The notes under the pieces were generated by a model. That model was given only the letters and a program-made list of their open reading frames with translations. It was not told the DNA's origin and did no database searches. DNA of 64,000 bases from Micrococcales bacterium KH10. GTDB taxonomy: Bacteria > Actinomycetota > Actinomycetes > Actinomycetales > Cellulomonadaceae. Both the position numbers and the translations under genes were made by a program. Shown here piece by piece: positions 17,434-27,100 of this stretch. The stretch's first letter is position 1; each line of letters begins with the position of its first letter. The DNA lies in the NCBI GenBank assembly GCA_900188465.1, contig FZPE01000001.1, positions 1,054,001-1,118,000 of the forward strand. The letters run 5' to 3'.

Positions 17434-18588
17434 TCACTCGCCTACTGCGCGGCGACGCTCCAAGACTCCATAAATAGCCTCGTCGCCAAGTGCAGTAGTC
17501 CCCTGTTCAGCAGCGGTGCCCGGAACGCGGCCACCACCCAAGGTGATTTCAGCATCAAACTCAACACCGGACACGACCACAGCATCGTCCTCGACCGCGA
17601 CTTCACCGTGCTCAGCCTCCCACTGGGCCATCGCGCGCGTAGCACGCTGGATTTCAGCACTGAGTGGCGCCGGTTCCCAACGCGGAGCCGCAGGCTTCGT
17701 CGCGTAGGTTGGGCGCGGAACCCGGTGCGGACGAACAGCACGACCGGTGGTCGTCGCGACTTTCTCAGATGGACGAGTGCCCTCAGACAATTCGACCTCG
17801 TGGTCTCGACGAGCTCGATCATCGGTATCGGCACGACCGGCGGAACCATCTCGACCAGCGCGGCGCTCGTCCACCCGGTCAAGCACTTCCTCAACCGAAG
17901 CACTCCAGCCCAAACCAGCCTCAGCCTCAGTCTCGGCAACGACTGGCACAGCACCAGTGCGTGCGGTGCGCGGCTGCGCCACCGGAATCGGTCGGCCGAC
18001 TCGGCGGGCACCGGGGCGTCCAGCCTGCATTCGCGTCGCAAGTTCTGCACGGTGTGCCATCCGAGCGCGACGCGCCAACTCCGCGTCAGCACGTTGCTGC
18101 GCCACCACCGCACGGCGGCCCAGAACAAGAACGACACCGAGCAGACCACCGGGCAACGCCAGCCACCATGCGGACATGGCAGTCAGTAACACCACGGGCA
18201 GCAGGGCAAGGGTGATCACCCCGAGCAGCGCTGTGAGCAGCGCGCGGCGTCGCGCCTGCTGGCGCCGCTGAGTCATCAATGCGGCACGCGCTGCTGAGAA
18301 CTCTGGCTGGTCCATGTACGAGCCCCTCCCTAGTGAGGCGGTCTGCTGCGGATTCCTCACAAGCAACTTCGTCGTGCGCGGTTTCGCTACCGCGCAATCA
18401 CCGTTAGGTGCCGTCTCGACCTTTTGACCGCCCGCAATAGCCAAGACACGCAAACTCTCTGAGAATCTGTCGTCAACGCGTGCGGCCGCGACGCGCTCTC
18501 GACGCGCCAGACGTCCGGGTACGAAGTACGCCAGCCACACCAGGAGTATGGCCAGCGCGACAAATCCCGCCGGTGAATCCACAAACAC
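17434..18588 (-). CDS. sepX: SepX/GlpR-like membrane cell-division factor
   Basis: This 384-residue protein begins with a membrane helix (about residues 5-25) ending in the typical VPGRLARRE. A second pair of helices follows at about 115-155, then a long disordered Arg/Pro-rich cytoplasmic tail. The downstream position after galU-glp-rimJ matches the locus in Corynebacterium, where the GLP receptor GlpR recruits the gephyrin-like protein Glp to the divisome, and in Streptomyces, where SepX acts at septa. Inference: this protein does the same with the MoeA-like protein at 19364. The start is a GTG. Confidence 0.75.
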   Translation of the reverse strand: MFVDSPAGFVALAILLVWLAYFVPGRLARRERVAAARVDDRFSESLRVLAIAGGQKVETAPNGDCAVAKPRTTKLLVRNPQQTASLGRGSYMDQPEFSAARAALMTQRRQQARRRALLTALLGVITLALLPVVLLTAMSAWWLALPGGLLGVVLVLGRRAVVAQQRADAELARRARMAHRAELATRMQAGRPGARRVGRPIPVAQPRTARTGAVPVVAETEAEAGLGWSASVEEVLDRVDERRAGRDGSAGRADTDDRARRDHEVELSEGTRPSEKVATTTGRAVRPHRVPRPTYATKPAAPRWEPAPLSAEIQRATRAMAQWEAEHGEVAVEDDAVVVSGVEFDAEITLGGGRVPGTAAEQGTTALGDEAIYGVLERRRAVGE

Positions 18589-18702
18589 GACGTTAGGCCG
18601 CTTGGGGCCTGCGGCACCGCAATCTGTTCGGCGTGTCCGAGGGATAAATTACATCGGTGTCATTTGACGACGAGTTCCGACTTTGAGCATCATCCACTGA
18701 AC

Positions 18703-19359
18703 TTAAGAGTCGGACCCGGTGCGCAACCATTCGTACCATCTGGCTACCAGCGTCCCAGGCCCATTCCATTCACTGGTGTCGAGGGCGTAGACCAAATGAT
18801 CGCTCCACTGCCCGTTGATATGGATGAATCTGGGCCGCACTCCTTCGTAGCGCAGCCCTAGTTTCTGGACCACGCGAATGCTCGCCTCATTCTCAGGGCG
18901 AATGCATATCTCCACCCGGTGTAGCGCACGCTCGGCCAACAGGTAATCGATCATCATTGCGAGCGCCAGTGGAGCGATGCCGCGTCCTGCCAGATGATGC
19001 GAGACCCAATAGCCGACCACTGCGGATCGTTGCGAAGCGTAGACCATCGAGCCTGCGGTGACCTGTCCCGCGAGTTCTCCGTCGACTTCGATGACCCAAG
19101 GCACCGAGTGCCCCGACCGTGCCTGCCGGTTCAACGACCTGACGTAGGAGCCAAAAGAGGGACGAGTCCACGGCTCGATCTTGTCGGGTCGCTCCAGCGC
19201 GGGATCAGATGGTTCCCATGGCGCGAGCCAGGCCGTATTGACGCCGCGCACTCGGTCCCAGTCGGCCTGCTCGTTACGACGTAACGGACGCAACAACAAG
19301 GAACTGAATCTTGCGGGTGGTCCCGGGTCTTCGCGCAGAGTCACAGGCCAAGCCCGCAT
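18703..19359 (-). CDS. rimJ: GNAT N-acetyltransferase, RimJ-like
   Basis: The 218-residue GNAT protein resembles ribosomal-protein-alanine N-acetyltransferases. Seen: acetyl-CoA-binding region YWVSHHLAGRGIAPLALAMM with the Q/RxxGxA-like loop, and the C-terminal NEASIRVVQKLGLRYEG signature. It follows the moeA-like gene by four bases, so it is in the same operon. The same order (galU-moeA-rimJ) is known in mycobacteria. The true substrate is not established for this branch. Confidence 0.85.
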   Translation of the reverse strand: MRAWPVTLREDPGPPARFSSLLLRPLRRNEQADWDRVRGVNTAWLAPWEPSDPALERPDKIEPWTRPSFGSYVRSLNRQARSGHSVPWVIEVDGELAGQVTAGSMVYASQRSAVVGYWVSHHLAGRGIAPLALAMMIDYLLAERALHRVEICIRPENEASIRVVQKLGLRYEGVRPRFIHINGQWSDHLVYALDTSEWNGPGTLVARWYEWLRTGSDS

Positions 19360-19363
19360 CGTA

Positions 19364-20611
19364 CTAGCCTTCCAGAACCAGGCAGTGCAGCGAGGTGCCT
19401 CGCGCGACAGTGGTCACGTCTTCCGGCACGACGACCAGCGCATTGGCCGCTGACAGCGCCGAAATCGACAACGAGCTCAACTGGTCCGGTTCGGCCACCG
19501 GGGTCACCTCGTACCCTGCATCGGGGGTGCCGGTGATGGTGGCTGGCACGAATTGACGTTCATGTGAGTCGACCTGCCATGAGGTCGCGGCCCGTGCCGA
19601 CAGTGACGGCCGGTAGATGTCGTTGTACCCCGCTATGGTCCGTAGTGCTGGACGTACGAAAACCTCGAAAGCGACGAGCGCCGCAACAGGGTGTCCAGGA
19701 AGCGCGAAGATGGGCACCGCCCAATCCTCGGTCCCCAGCATTCCCACACCGTGCAGCCGTCCGGGACTCATCGAGACCCGATCGAACCGCACCGTTCCCA
19801 GTGGAGAGAGCACGTCGCGCAGAGTATCGCGTGGCCCGTCCGACAATCCCCCGGTGGTCACCACCAGATCGGCGCGCACCAGTTGATCCTCCAGCGCTTC
19901 GCGCAGCGTTGCCCGGTCATCGCTCAGCGGACCGACCTGAATCGCTGTGGCTCCCGCATCTTGCACCGCAACACGCAGCGCCGGCCCGTTGGCATCGAAG
20001 ATCGGCAGATCCCTGCCCTCACTGGCGCGCCGCGACCGGTTAGCGGAGTGCAACTCGTCCCCAACCGTCAAGATCACAACGCGTGGCCGCGGGTGGACCG
20101 TGACGCGGGAAAATCCAAGAGACGCCGCCAACGCGATCTGCCTGGCGCCCATCCGGGTCCCAGCCTCGATGGCAACCGAACCCGCTGTCGCTGCCGAACC
20201 ATGCGGAATGACGTTGTCTCCCGGACGCGGCGGATAGGCGATACGGACTTTTGCCTCGCCCCGATCTGAGTACTCCAACGGCACCACCGCATCGGCGCCA
20301 TGCGGTACCCGCACGCCGGAGGCCACCTTGACGCTCTGTCCCGACACGATGCGGGCGGGTTCGCTGGTAGCGGCAGAGACCTCGTCCACCACGCGCAGCG
20401 TGACCGGTTCGCTCACGCTCGCATGCGCCAGATCGGCACTGGCTAGTGCGTAACCGTCGCAAGCCGCCCGGTTGCCACCGGGCACATCGGCCGGGGCGAT
20501 CAGCGGCTCAGCGAGAATACAGCCCACAGCATCCGTCAAGATGACGTCGAGTGGTCGTACCGGTTGTGCGACTCGCAGCACTGCCGCGAGGTGGTCGCCG
20601 ACACTTCTCAT
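19364..20611 (-). CDS. glp: MoeA/gephyrin-like protein (Glp)
   Basis: This 415-residue protein has the MoeA fold: an N-terminal domain with GNRAACDGYA, a MoaB-like central domain with VVTTGGLSDGPRD, and a C-terminal beta-domain. It would insert molybdenum into molybdopterin. However, in this galU-rimJ-sepX context the corynebacterial orthologue Glp works in cell division by binding FtsZ and GlpR. The position directly beside sepX supports that role here, and no other molybdenum-cofactor gene is in the window. Its ATG overlaps the galU stop by four bases (ATGA). Confidence 0.85.
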   Translation of the reverse strand: MRSVGDHLAAVLRVAQPVRPLDVILTDAVGCILAEPLIAPADVPGGNRAACDGYALASADLAHASVSEPVTLRVVDEVSAATSEPARIVSGQSVKVASGVRVPHGADAVVPLEYSDRGEAKVRIAYPPRPGDNVIPHGSAATAGSVAIEAGTRMGARQIALAASLGFSRVTVHPRPRVVILTVGDELHSANRSRRASEGRDLPIFDANGPALRVAVQDAGATAIQVGPLSDDRATLREALEDQLVRADLVVTTGGLSDGPRDTLRDVLSPLGTVRFDRVSMSPGRLHGVGMLGTEDWAVPIFALPGHPVAALVAFEVFVRPALRTIAGYNDIYRPSLSARAATSWQVDSHERQFVPATITGTPDAGYEVTPVAEPDQLSSLSISALSAANALVVVPEDVTTVARGTSLHCLVLEG

Positions 20612-21543
20612 TTCAGTCCGGTGACGAAACCGTGTAGCCAGTCACGGAAGTCGGGGCCAAGGTCGTCGCGTTCTGCCGCCAGTTGCACGACGGCTTTGAG
20701 GTAGTCGAGTTTGTCGCCCGTATCGTAACGGCGGCCACGGAAGACCACGCCATAAACACCGTGACCGGGTTGGGAGGGATCCTGCGCCAGCTCTGCGAGT
20801 GCATCGGTGAGCTGAATCTCGTTGCCTCGGCCAGGTTCGGTGTGTTCCAGCACGTCGAAGACTGCCGGGCTGAGCACATAGCGCCCGATGATCGCGAGGT
20901 TACTGGGAGCGTCTTCCGGGGCCGGTTTTTCGACGAGCGCGTCGATCCGCACCACATCTGCCTGCGGCAGCGGCTCACCTGTCATCTCAAGTCCCGCTGC
21001 GAGCGCGGGGTCTGCGGCGCTGACCGCGGCGCAACCGTACAGCCCGATTTGGTCACGAGGCACTTCCAGCAGAGCGATCACGGACCCACCGGTGCGTTCT
21101 GCCACCGCGAGCATCACTGGGAGGATCTGATCGCGTTCGTCGATGAGGTCGTCGCCGAGTAGCACCGCGAAGTGCTGGTCGCCCACGTGTTGCCGACCGC
21201 ATAGCACTGCGTGCCCGAGCCCACGTGGCCTGCCCTGTCGCACGAAGTGCAACGTGGCCAGATCCACAGGTTCGCGCACCGAGGCCAGACGCTCGTCATC
21301 GCCCTTGTTCTTGAGCGCGCGCTCGAGTTCCGGAGCCACATCGAAGTAGTCCTCCACCGCGCGTTTGGACCGACCGGTGACCAGCAGTACGTCGTCGAGG
21401 CCAGCATTGGCCGCTTCTTCGACCACATACTCGATGGCGGGTTTGTCGACTACCGGCAACATTTCTTTCGGCATGGTCTTTGTCACGGGAAGGAACCGCG
21501 TACCTAGACCCGCCACGGGGATTACAGCCTTCGTAATGGTCAT
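20608..21543 (-). CDS. galU: UTP-glucose-1-phosphate uridylyltransferase
   Basis: This 311-residue enzyme makes UDP-glucose from glucose-1-phosphate and UTP for cell-wall glycans and trehalose. Seen: N-terminal nucleotide-binding motif GLGTRFLPVTKTMPKEMLP, DKPAIEYVVEEA, and the LLGDDLID region. Length is normal. It is the first gene of the galU-glp-rimJ-sepX cluster. A TACGGT hexamer lies seven bases before the ATG and may drive a leaderless transcript. It is divergent from the cyclo-ligase gene. Confidence 0.95.
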   Translation of the reverse strand: MTITKAVIPVAGLGTRFLPVTKTMPKEMLPVVDKPAIEYVVEEAANAGLDDVLLVTGRSKRAVEDYFDVAPELERALKNKGDDERLASVREPVDLATLHFVRQGRPRGLGHAVLCGRQHVGDQHFAVLLGDDLIDERDQILPVMLAVAERTGGSVIALLEVPRDQIGLYGCAAVSAADPALAAGLEMTGEPLPQADVVRIDALVEKPAPEDAPSNLAIIGRYVLSPAVFDVLEHTEPGRGNEIQLTDALAELAQDPSQPGHGVYGVVFRGRRYDTGDKLDYLKAVVQLAAERDDLGPDFRDWLHGFVTGLK

Positions 21544-21624
21544 AGATAAGACCGTATCCCACTGGCAGCAATTCCGTAGCGAACCGGCGACCGCTTCGTC
21601 ACAATCTTCTGCGAGAATCTAACT

Positions 21625-22269
21625 ATGACCGGGATCACACATTCGCTTCCCACCCTGACCGGATTGGAACCAGAGGACGCCAAAGCCGCACTTCGTGGAT
21701 ATTTGCGATCCCGCCGTCAAGAACGATCGCTGCGCCGCCGCACCGACGCCGGGGACGCGATCGCCATCGTGGGTTCCAACTTCGTGGCCGGACAGAATGC
21801 GACCCGTGTGGCGATCTATGCTTCCAGGCCGACGGAGCCCACGACTGAGCCACTGTTGCAACGCCTTGAAGCCGCCGGTGTTGAGCTGCTCCTGCCGGTT
21901 CTCGGCGATGGGTTGCAACGGCAATGGGCCACCTTCAAAGGACTCGATGACCTGGTGGAGCGTGCGCCTGGGCGACCACCGGAGCCATCCGGACCATCCC
22001 TGCCGATGGAGGAGATCGCACGTGCTGACGTCATCTTCGCCCCGGCGCTGGCGGTGGACACTCGCGGCTGCCGCCTCGGACAGGGCGGCGGTTGGTACGA
22101 CCGCGCGTTGTCGCACGTCAATCCCGATGCCACGATTTTGGCCATTGTTTTTGACGACGAGGTCTTCTCCAGCGACGAGATCGAGTTGCCTTGCGAGGAC
22201 CACGACCGATTCGTCCACGGCGCTCTGACCCCCAATGGCGTGCGCTGGTTCAGCGACGAAACACGGTAA
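21625..22269 (+). CDS. 5-formyltetrahydrofolate cyclo-ligase
   Basis: The 214-residue enzyme converts 5-formyl-THF to 5,10-methenyl-THF using ATP, returning storage folate to one-carbon metabolism. Seen: N-terminal RGYLRSRRQER basic segment, the middle PALAVDTRGCRLGQGGGWYDRAL with the GQGGGYYD-type substrate and ATP loop, and a C-terminal DRFVHGALTPNG segment. It is divergent from galU, as in Mycobacterium tuberculosis (Rv0992c/Rv0993). No ribosome site is obvious, so a leaderless start is possible. Confidence 0.92.
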   Translation: MTGITHSLPTLTGLEPEDAKAALRGYLRSRRQERSLRRRTDAGDAIAIVGSNFVAGQNATRVAIYASRPTEPTTEPLLQRLEAAGVELLLPVLGDGLQRQWATFKGLDDLVERAPGRPPEPSGPSLPMEEIARADVIFAPALAVDTRGCRLGQGGGWYDRALSHVNPDATILAIVFDDEVFSSDEIELPCEDHDRFVHGALTPNGVRWFSDETR

Positions 22270-22271
22270 GA

Positions 22272-22298
22272 TTGGCACTCGGACACTGAGAGTGCCAA
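22272..22298 (+). promoter_or_regulatory. CIRCE-type HrcA operator upstream of fmdB
   Basis: TTGGCACTC-N9-GAGTGCCAA is a perfect 9-bp inverted repeat with a nine-base spacer. It differs from the CIRCE consensus TTAGCACTC-N9-GAGTGCTAA by one base in each arm. It starts three bases after the cyclo-ligase stop and lies 40 bases before the fmdB start. Confidence 0.85.
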
Positions 22299-22337
22299 CC
22301 GACATTCGGCTGGCAGGTAACGCCCGAGGAGATGAAC

Positions 22338-22646
22338 GTGCCGGTCTACGCCTACGCCTGCACTGCGTGCGACCACGCATTCGACTATCGCCAATCCTTC
22401 ACCGACGACCCGCTCACCATCTGCCCACAATGCGAGGGCAAGTTGCGCAAAGTCATCGGTTCCGTCGGTGTGACCTTCAAAGGCTCGGGTTTCTACCGCA
22501 CCGATTCCGGGGCGGGCAAGGCCAAGCCGTCGAGTTCGGCAGGTAGCTCATCGACGAGTTCGCAAGGCGAGTCGGCCACCTCTTCCGATTCGAAGACGAG
22601 CACACCCTCGTCGGGTTCTTCAGCGACGAGTACCACCGCCGCCTGA
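22338..22646 (+). CDS. ruc: FmdB-family zinc-ribbon protein, Ruc-like redox chaperone
   Basis: This 102-residue protein has an N-terminal zinc ribbon (PVYAYACTACDHAF, then ICPQCEGKL: two CxxC pairs) and a disordered Ser/Thr-rich tail. A GTG at 22338 with AGGAG six bases upstream gives the canonical start MPVYAY and is preferred over the ATG two codons earlier. Family knowledge: the M. tuberculosis orthologue Rv0991c (Ruc) is a heat-shock, redox-controlled chaperone regulated by HrcA. The CIRCE operator just upstream and the neighbouring cyclo-ligase and mscL genes match that locus, so the same role is inferred. Confidence 0.85.
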   Translation: MPVYAYACTACDHAFDYRQSFTDDPLTICPQCEGKLRKVIGSVGVTFKGSGFYRTDSGAGKAKPSSSAGSSSTSSQGESATSSDSKTSTPSSGSSATSTTAA

Positions 22647-22714
22647 CTCGAAGAGTTTTCCACAACGTCGATGTGGGCAAGCCCTGCGATGGCGCATGAT
22701 TGCACAGTGGTGTC

Positions 22715-23404
22715 ATGGCAGCCTCATCCACGTTCGAATCCTCGCCGCAACCGCTCAGCAGCTACCAGCGAGCCGCACGATATCGCGGTGTGCTGTGGCG
22801 CTGGCGACATTTACGTGTTGTGGTCCCCGCACTGGTGTTCGCGATCCTGGCGATCAATGCCGTCACTCCGGAAAAGCCCGCCTATATCGATGTTGCTGTC
22901 GCGGCAGCGCCGCTGGTTGCGGGTACGCAGCTTGGAGCGCAGATGACTAGAACAGTCGCAGTGCCCGAAGAGGTCGCCACAGAACTTCAGCTACTGGACA
23001 GCACTGCGCTGTCAACTCTGATTGATTCCGATCAGGCGAATCAGTTGCGGGTGACTGTGCCGGAGGGCACTGCCCTCACGGCTGCGCTGCTGAGCGAACC
23101 CGGCGTTGCGTCACTTTTGGAGTCAGGACGAGTCGCCGCGACGATCACGGTCCAGTCAGGTGAACTCGTCCAATCCCTTCAGCCCGGCGATCGGGTCGAT
23201 GTGCTGCTCGCCGACGAGACACAGTCGCGGCGTATCGCGGATGCGGCCACAGTGCTGCCGTGGCCGATGAAGGCCACTGCCGAGCCCGCCGACTTCGCAG
23301 CACCGACGTCGTCATTGTTGGTATCCGTCACTGCCCTGGAAGCCGCTCAAATAGCCACTGTTCCTCTGACACAGTGGCTATCAGTCGTCGTAGTGCCTAG
23401 TTAA
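22715..23404 (+). CDS. SAF-domain (CpaB/RcpC-like) membrane protein
   Basis: The 229-residue product has a membrane helix at about residues 33-50 and an extracytoplasmic SAF domain with AAAPLVAGTQLGAQM and a later GELVQSLQPGDRVDVLL segment. SAF domains occur in the Flp pilus assembly protein CpaB/RcpC, but no other Flp pilus gene lies nearby, so this is probably a stand-alone member. A TTG at 22700 is an alternative start; neither has a clear ribosome site. It lies between fmdB and mscL, a common actinobacterial order. Confidence 0.75.
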   Translation: MAASSTFESSPQPLSSYQRAARYRGVLWRWRHLRVVVPALVFAILAINAVTPEKPAYIDVAVAAAPLVAGTQLGAQMTRTVAVPEEVATELQLLDSTALSTLIDSDQANQLRVTVPEGTALTAALLSEPGVASLLESGRVAATITVQSGELVQSLQPGDRVDVLLADETQSRRIADAATVLPWPMKATAEPADFAAPTSSLLVSVTALEAAQIATVPLTQWLSVVVVPS

Positions 23405-23464
23405 TGACTAGATTTAGTCCTGCACTAATTTTCTTCATCACGCAGCAACTCGGAGGGAGCCACC

Positions 23465-23902
23465 ATGAAGAATGTCTTCGAAGGATTCAAGGAGTTTATC
23501 TCGCGCGGCAACGCAGTCGATCTGGCTGTCGGTGTCGTTATCGGTGCGGCGTTCAGCGCCGTGATCGATGCGCTTGTCAAAGGTGTCCTGACCCCAATCA
23601 TCGCAGCGCTGTTTGGTCAGCCCAATCTCGATTCTGTCGGCCAGTTCACACTCAACAACGCAGCCTTCTATCCCGGTGCCGTGTTGACCGCACTGATCAA
23701 CTTCTTGCTAGTCGCCGCGGCACTGTACTTCTTCGTCGTTCTGCCACTGAACAAGTTGGCTGAGCGCCGCGCCGCGAAGCAGGATGCTCCGGTTGAGGAT
23801 GCCACTGAAAAGGCTGAGGACGTCGTACTCCTAGAACAGATCCGCGATCTGCTCGCTGCGAAGAACTCAGGTGGCAACACTCCGCCCCCGCCACTGCCGT
23901 AG
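23465..23902 (+). CDS. mscL: Large-conductance mechanosensitive channel MscL
   Basis: The 145-residue channel opens under hypo-osmotic shock to release solutes. Seen: N-terminal KNVFEGFKEFISRGNAVDLAVGVVIGAAF (given here only as key parts: FKEFISRGN and the Gly-rich pore helix), a second membrane helix near residues 75-97, and a C-terminal charged helix with EQIRDLLA. GGAGGG precedes the ATG by seven bases. It ends with PPPPLP before a stop. Key pore residues look normal. Confidence 0.95.
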   Translation: MKNVFEGFKEFISRGNAVDLAVGVVIGAAFSAVIDALVKGVLTPIIAALFGQPNLDSVGQFTLNNAAFYPGAVLTALINFLLVAAALYFFVVLPLNKLAERRAAKQDAPVEDATEKAEDVVLLEQIRDLLAAKNSGGNTPPPPLP

Positions 23903-23945
23903 TTATTAGGCGACTTTCGCTGGTCGATCGGCAATGCCACATTGA

Positions 23946-24125
23946 TCAGTGACGCTTCGATGGCTCCCAATGCGGCGGCACCTCTCGACTGATCTGTTCG
24001 TCGAGACTGTCCGAGTTGGCGGATTCGCCACTGGTATCGTCGCGTTCGTCGCTGCTAGGGCCGGGCACTGAACCTTGTTCGGTGCCCGGCCTTTCTACTC
24101 TGCGCCGCTTTCGCTCAGTAGCCAT
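23946..24125 (-). CDS. Unannotated small protein (59 aa) with C-terminal REVPPHW motif
   Basis: An ATG at 24125 opens a 59-codon frame ending at TGA 23946. The product is basic at the start (MATERKRRRVERP), then polar and acidic, and ends DEQISREVPPHWEPSKRH. It follows the stop of the large helicase-like gene by 17 bases in the same direction. Third-position GC is about two thirds by hand count. The Leu-Asp-Glu-x-Ile-x-Arg-Glu then PPHW pattern recalls short actinobacterial proteins that end in PPHH/PPHW, but I cannot confirm this. Oddly, the mscL terminator hairpin lies inside it on the other strand. Confidence 0.55.
   Translation of the reverse strand: MATERKRRRVERPGTEQGSVPGPSSDERDDTSGESANSDSLDEQISREVPPHWEPSKRH
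24060..24094 (+). terminator. mscL terminator
   Basis: Stem ccgggcac (24061-24068) with gtgcccgg (24082-24089), 13-base loop, then cctttct. It lies 160 bases after the mscL stop and inside the minus-strand 59-codon gene. Confidence 0.7.
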
Positions 24126-24142
24126 GGTCCGGTTCAGGCCGA

Positions 24143-27100
24143 TCAGTTGGCTGCGATATTGCGTCGTACGGCGGCCGCCAGTGCGGTATCGATACGGTTG
24201 TTGCGCTTCGTCACTTGCAGCAACTCGCGCATGGCGTCAAGCCACTCGTCCATCGAACGAGTGAGGCCATCGGCAGCGATCCAATGCACCAGATCGTCCA
24301 ACTCGTCGTCGGTGTAGGCGGTCACCGGAAGGCCTGGTCGAATCGCCGGAGGCGTCATCCCCGCACGCGGGTCCTCCGCCGAACCGCTCCGATGAGCATC
24401 TTGAGCAGAGGAAGGCTTGATGACTGGATGCTGCCCGGTTTCCGCCCCGGCATAAGCTGGAAGCACCTGGGAAGGCCGTTGCTCAGCGGCAGGTTCGTCC
24501 ACCACCGGCAAGGTGCCAGTCTGCGTGGTTGGCACGGTAGCCAACTGTCCTGTCTGCGCCTCATCCGCAGCCAACACATCCGCCACCCACTGGGCACTGC
24601 GAGTATCGAGCAGCGTCGGCAGTGCACCCGTCACCGGCTGCACGCTTTCCCGGCGCTGCTGCGCAATGTTCAACACGGCTTGGCGGATACGGTTCGCCTG
24701 GCGTTCCGGGTCGAGGAACAGCGAGACCGACCACACCTGCATGACGGTCCAGCCCAAACGTTCCAGATGAGTCGCACGCTGACGATCTCGCACTCGCACG
24801 CTCGGTTCGGCGACATACTCGTCGTCGTCAGTGAGCACCGCGACGAACAACTCGTCCGGGAAGTCCGGGTGACCCACAGCCAGCGGAATGTGATAGCCGC
24901 CATCGATGCCGTAACCGGTTTCCACCGTCAAACCCGAGTTCCACAATCGAGCAGCCAGATCGATCACCAACTGGTTCGGCTGACGTTCCTGTGGTGCGAT
25001 GACGACCTTGTCGTCTGAACTGACGTACTGCTCCGCGAACTGCAGCAGGTCGGCGAGCAACTCACTGCCACGTGACTTCAACCGGGATCGGTCAAGGTCC
25101 GCGGCGGTAAAGGTGCTGACCACTGTCAAGCGGCGGCGCATCATGCCGATCGTGCTGAGCAGCAGTGCTTCGCCACCGGGCTCCGCGATGACACCGAAAC
25201 GGTGCAGCACTCGACCATGCGGCGTACGTCCGAAGGCGACCGCGTAGATGACCGCATCGCGGGTGACGCCGGAGGCCCCGGCCAGGTCAGTGATGACGAC
25301 CGGTTCCCGCTGGCGCGGGTCGAAGTAACTGATCAACGCCGGGTGCTTGCGCACCTCGAGGAGCAGCGCATCGCGGATCTGATCAGCGTGAATCTTGGTG
25401 GAGGCGACAATCGCCAAAGATTCGTCGGGACGCGACACTGCCTGCTCGATGGCTAGTTCGATCACCTTGTCGACCTCGGCCTGGGTCGATTCCACAGTGC
25501 CGGTCTTGTCGTCGTGCATTCCGCGGCCGTCCACCGTCACCAAGGAGACAAGACGCTCTGATTGCGGCATCGGCACGGTACGCAGCACTGACTCGTAGCC
25601 GTGCTCGATCAAGAACTGCGTGACGTTCGGATCCCGTGCAATCCATTCACCATCGAGTGAAACACTGGTCAGCACCTCGCTGAGAGCCCCGATGGCGGTG
25701 CCCGATGCACACCGCGGGTCGCCGATCACCATGACCTGGCGGCCGCGCGCCAGGGCACTGAGCACAGTCTCGATACTCAAGTGCTGAGCGGCGTCAAGGA
25801 TCACAAGGTCCACGGTGCGGTGCGGCGGGGTCAGCTGCGGCACCAACGTAGGAGTTGCGACGAGCACCGGACGCAGCCGGCGCACCACGTCGCCGTAGGT
25901 CTCCAGCGAACCGCGCACCGATGCAAGTCGCTCGTCAATCAACTCCGCGAAAAGCTCATCAGCCTGGTCGGAGTGTTCAGTCAGAGCCTGCTGCACGTGG
26001 CTGACCACCGCGGCCTTGACCGGTTGTACGAGCAGGCGCAAGTGTTCGGAATCTAGGGCCCGGAAACGCGAAGCGAGTGTTTCGATCCGGGCGCCGTCGA
26101 TCTGGGAAAGATACGGGTCCGCGGTGATGATCGAGTTGAAGACCGTGGTCCACCAGGCGAGTTCGACCTCGTCCGGGATCATGTCGAGCTCGACCCGACG
26201 AGCACTCAGATCCTCGACGAGTTCCTTGACGCCAGTCCGGTCGAGCATCTGCATCATGGCGGAATGCTCGTGCACCTTTTCCAACGTCGCACGCGGTACC
26301 CGCAGCGCATTGAGCCGGTCAGTGAGCGCCCCGAAATCTAGTTCGAGCAGGCCACTGCCTTCTGCAGTGCCCAAGAGCACCTCGTCCAATGCCTCAAGGT
26401 CGGCCACAGCGCTGCGCAGCCGTTCCTCGCACTGCGCCACACCGCGGGGCAGCCGCGGCCAGCCGCCATCGGGGAAGGCAGCCAACCACAGCTCACGCTG
26501 GCGTTCGACCGTGCACAGCGCACTGTGCAGGTCGTCAACGTGCACGCCCGGGCGCAGCAGGTCTTTGGCGTGCTTAGTCAGGCGACGCCGCTCGCCACGA
26601 CTCAGTGAGATACCGCGCTCGGCGCGCCATGACTTACTCGCCGTCGCCGCAATCAAATCAGACGCGGAACGCTCAAAGGCGGCAGGCTGGAAAGTGTTCA
26701 GCGTCTGCCGCAGTCCGACAAGTACGTCGACTTGGGAACGCCACTGCGCGATCGTGGTGGGGGGCGCCGCTTGGAGGTCGTCGGCGATAGCCGCGATATC
26801 GGAACCGATCTCGACCAGTGTCTCGTCGAGCAGGCGAGTCACCCGTTCCAGCGCCACATCCATGGCATCGACATCAGACAGATTTGCGCCGAACCATCGT
26901 GACGAAGTCGCTTCGGCATCGAGCCCGCCGCGCGCGCCCAGCTGCATGATCTGGTGGGCGACTTCGCGACGCTGTTCGGCGTCAAGCGATTGCGCCGCCG
27001 CTGGATCGAGCCTGACCCGGGTGCGCGGACCGCCTTCTTCACCCGTCAGCCGCACCAGTGCTTGCAGTGCCTCATATGCGCTCACCCCCCATTGCGGGCG

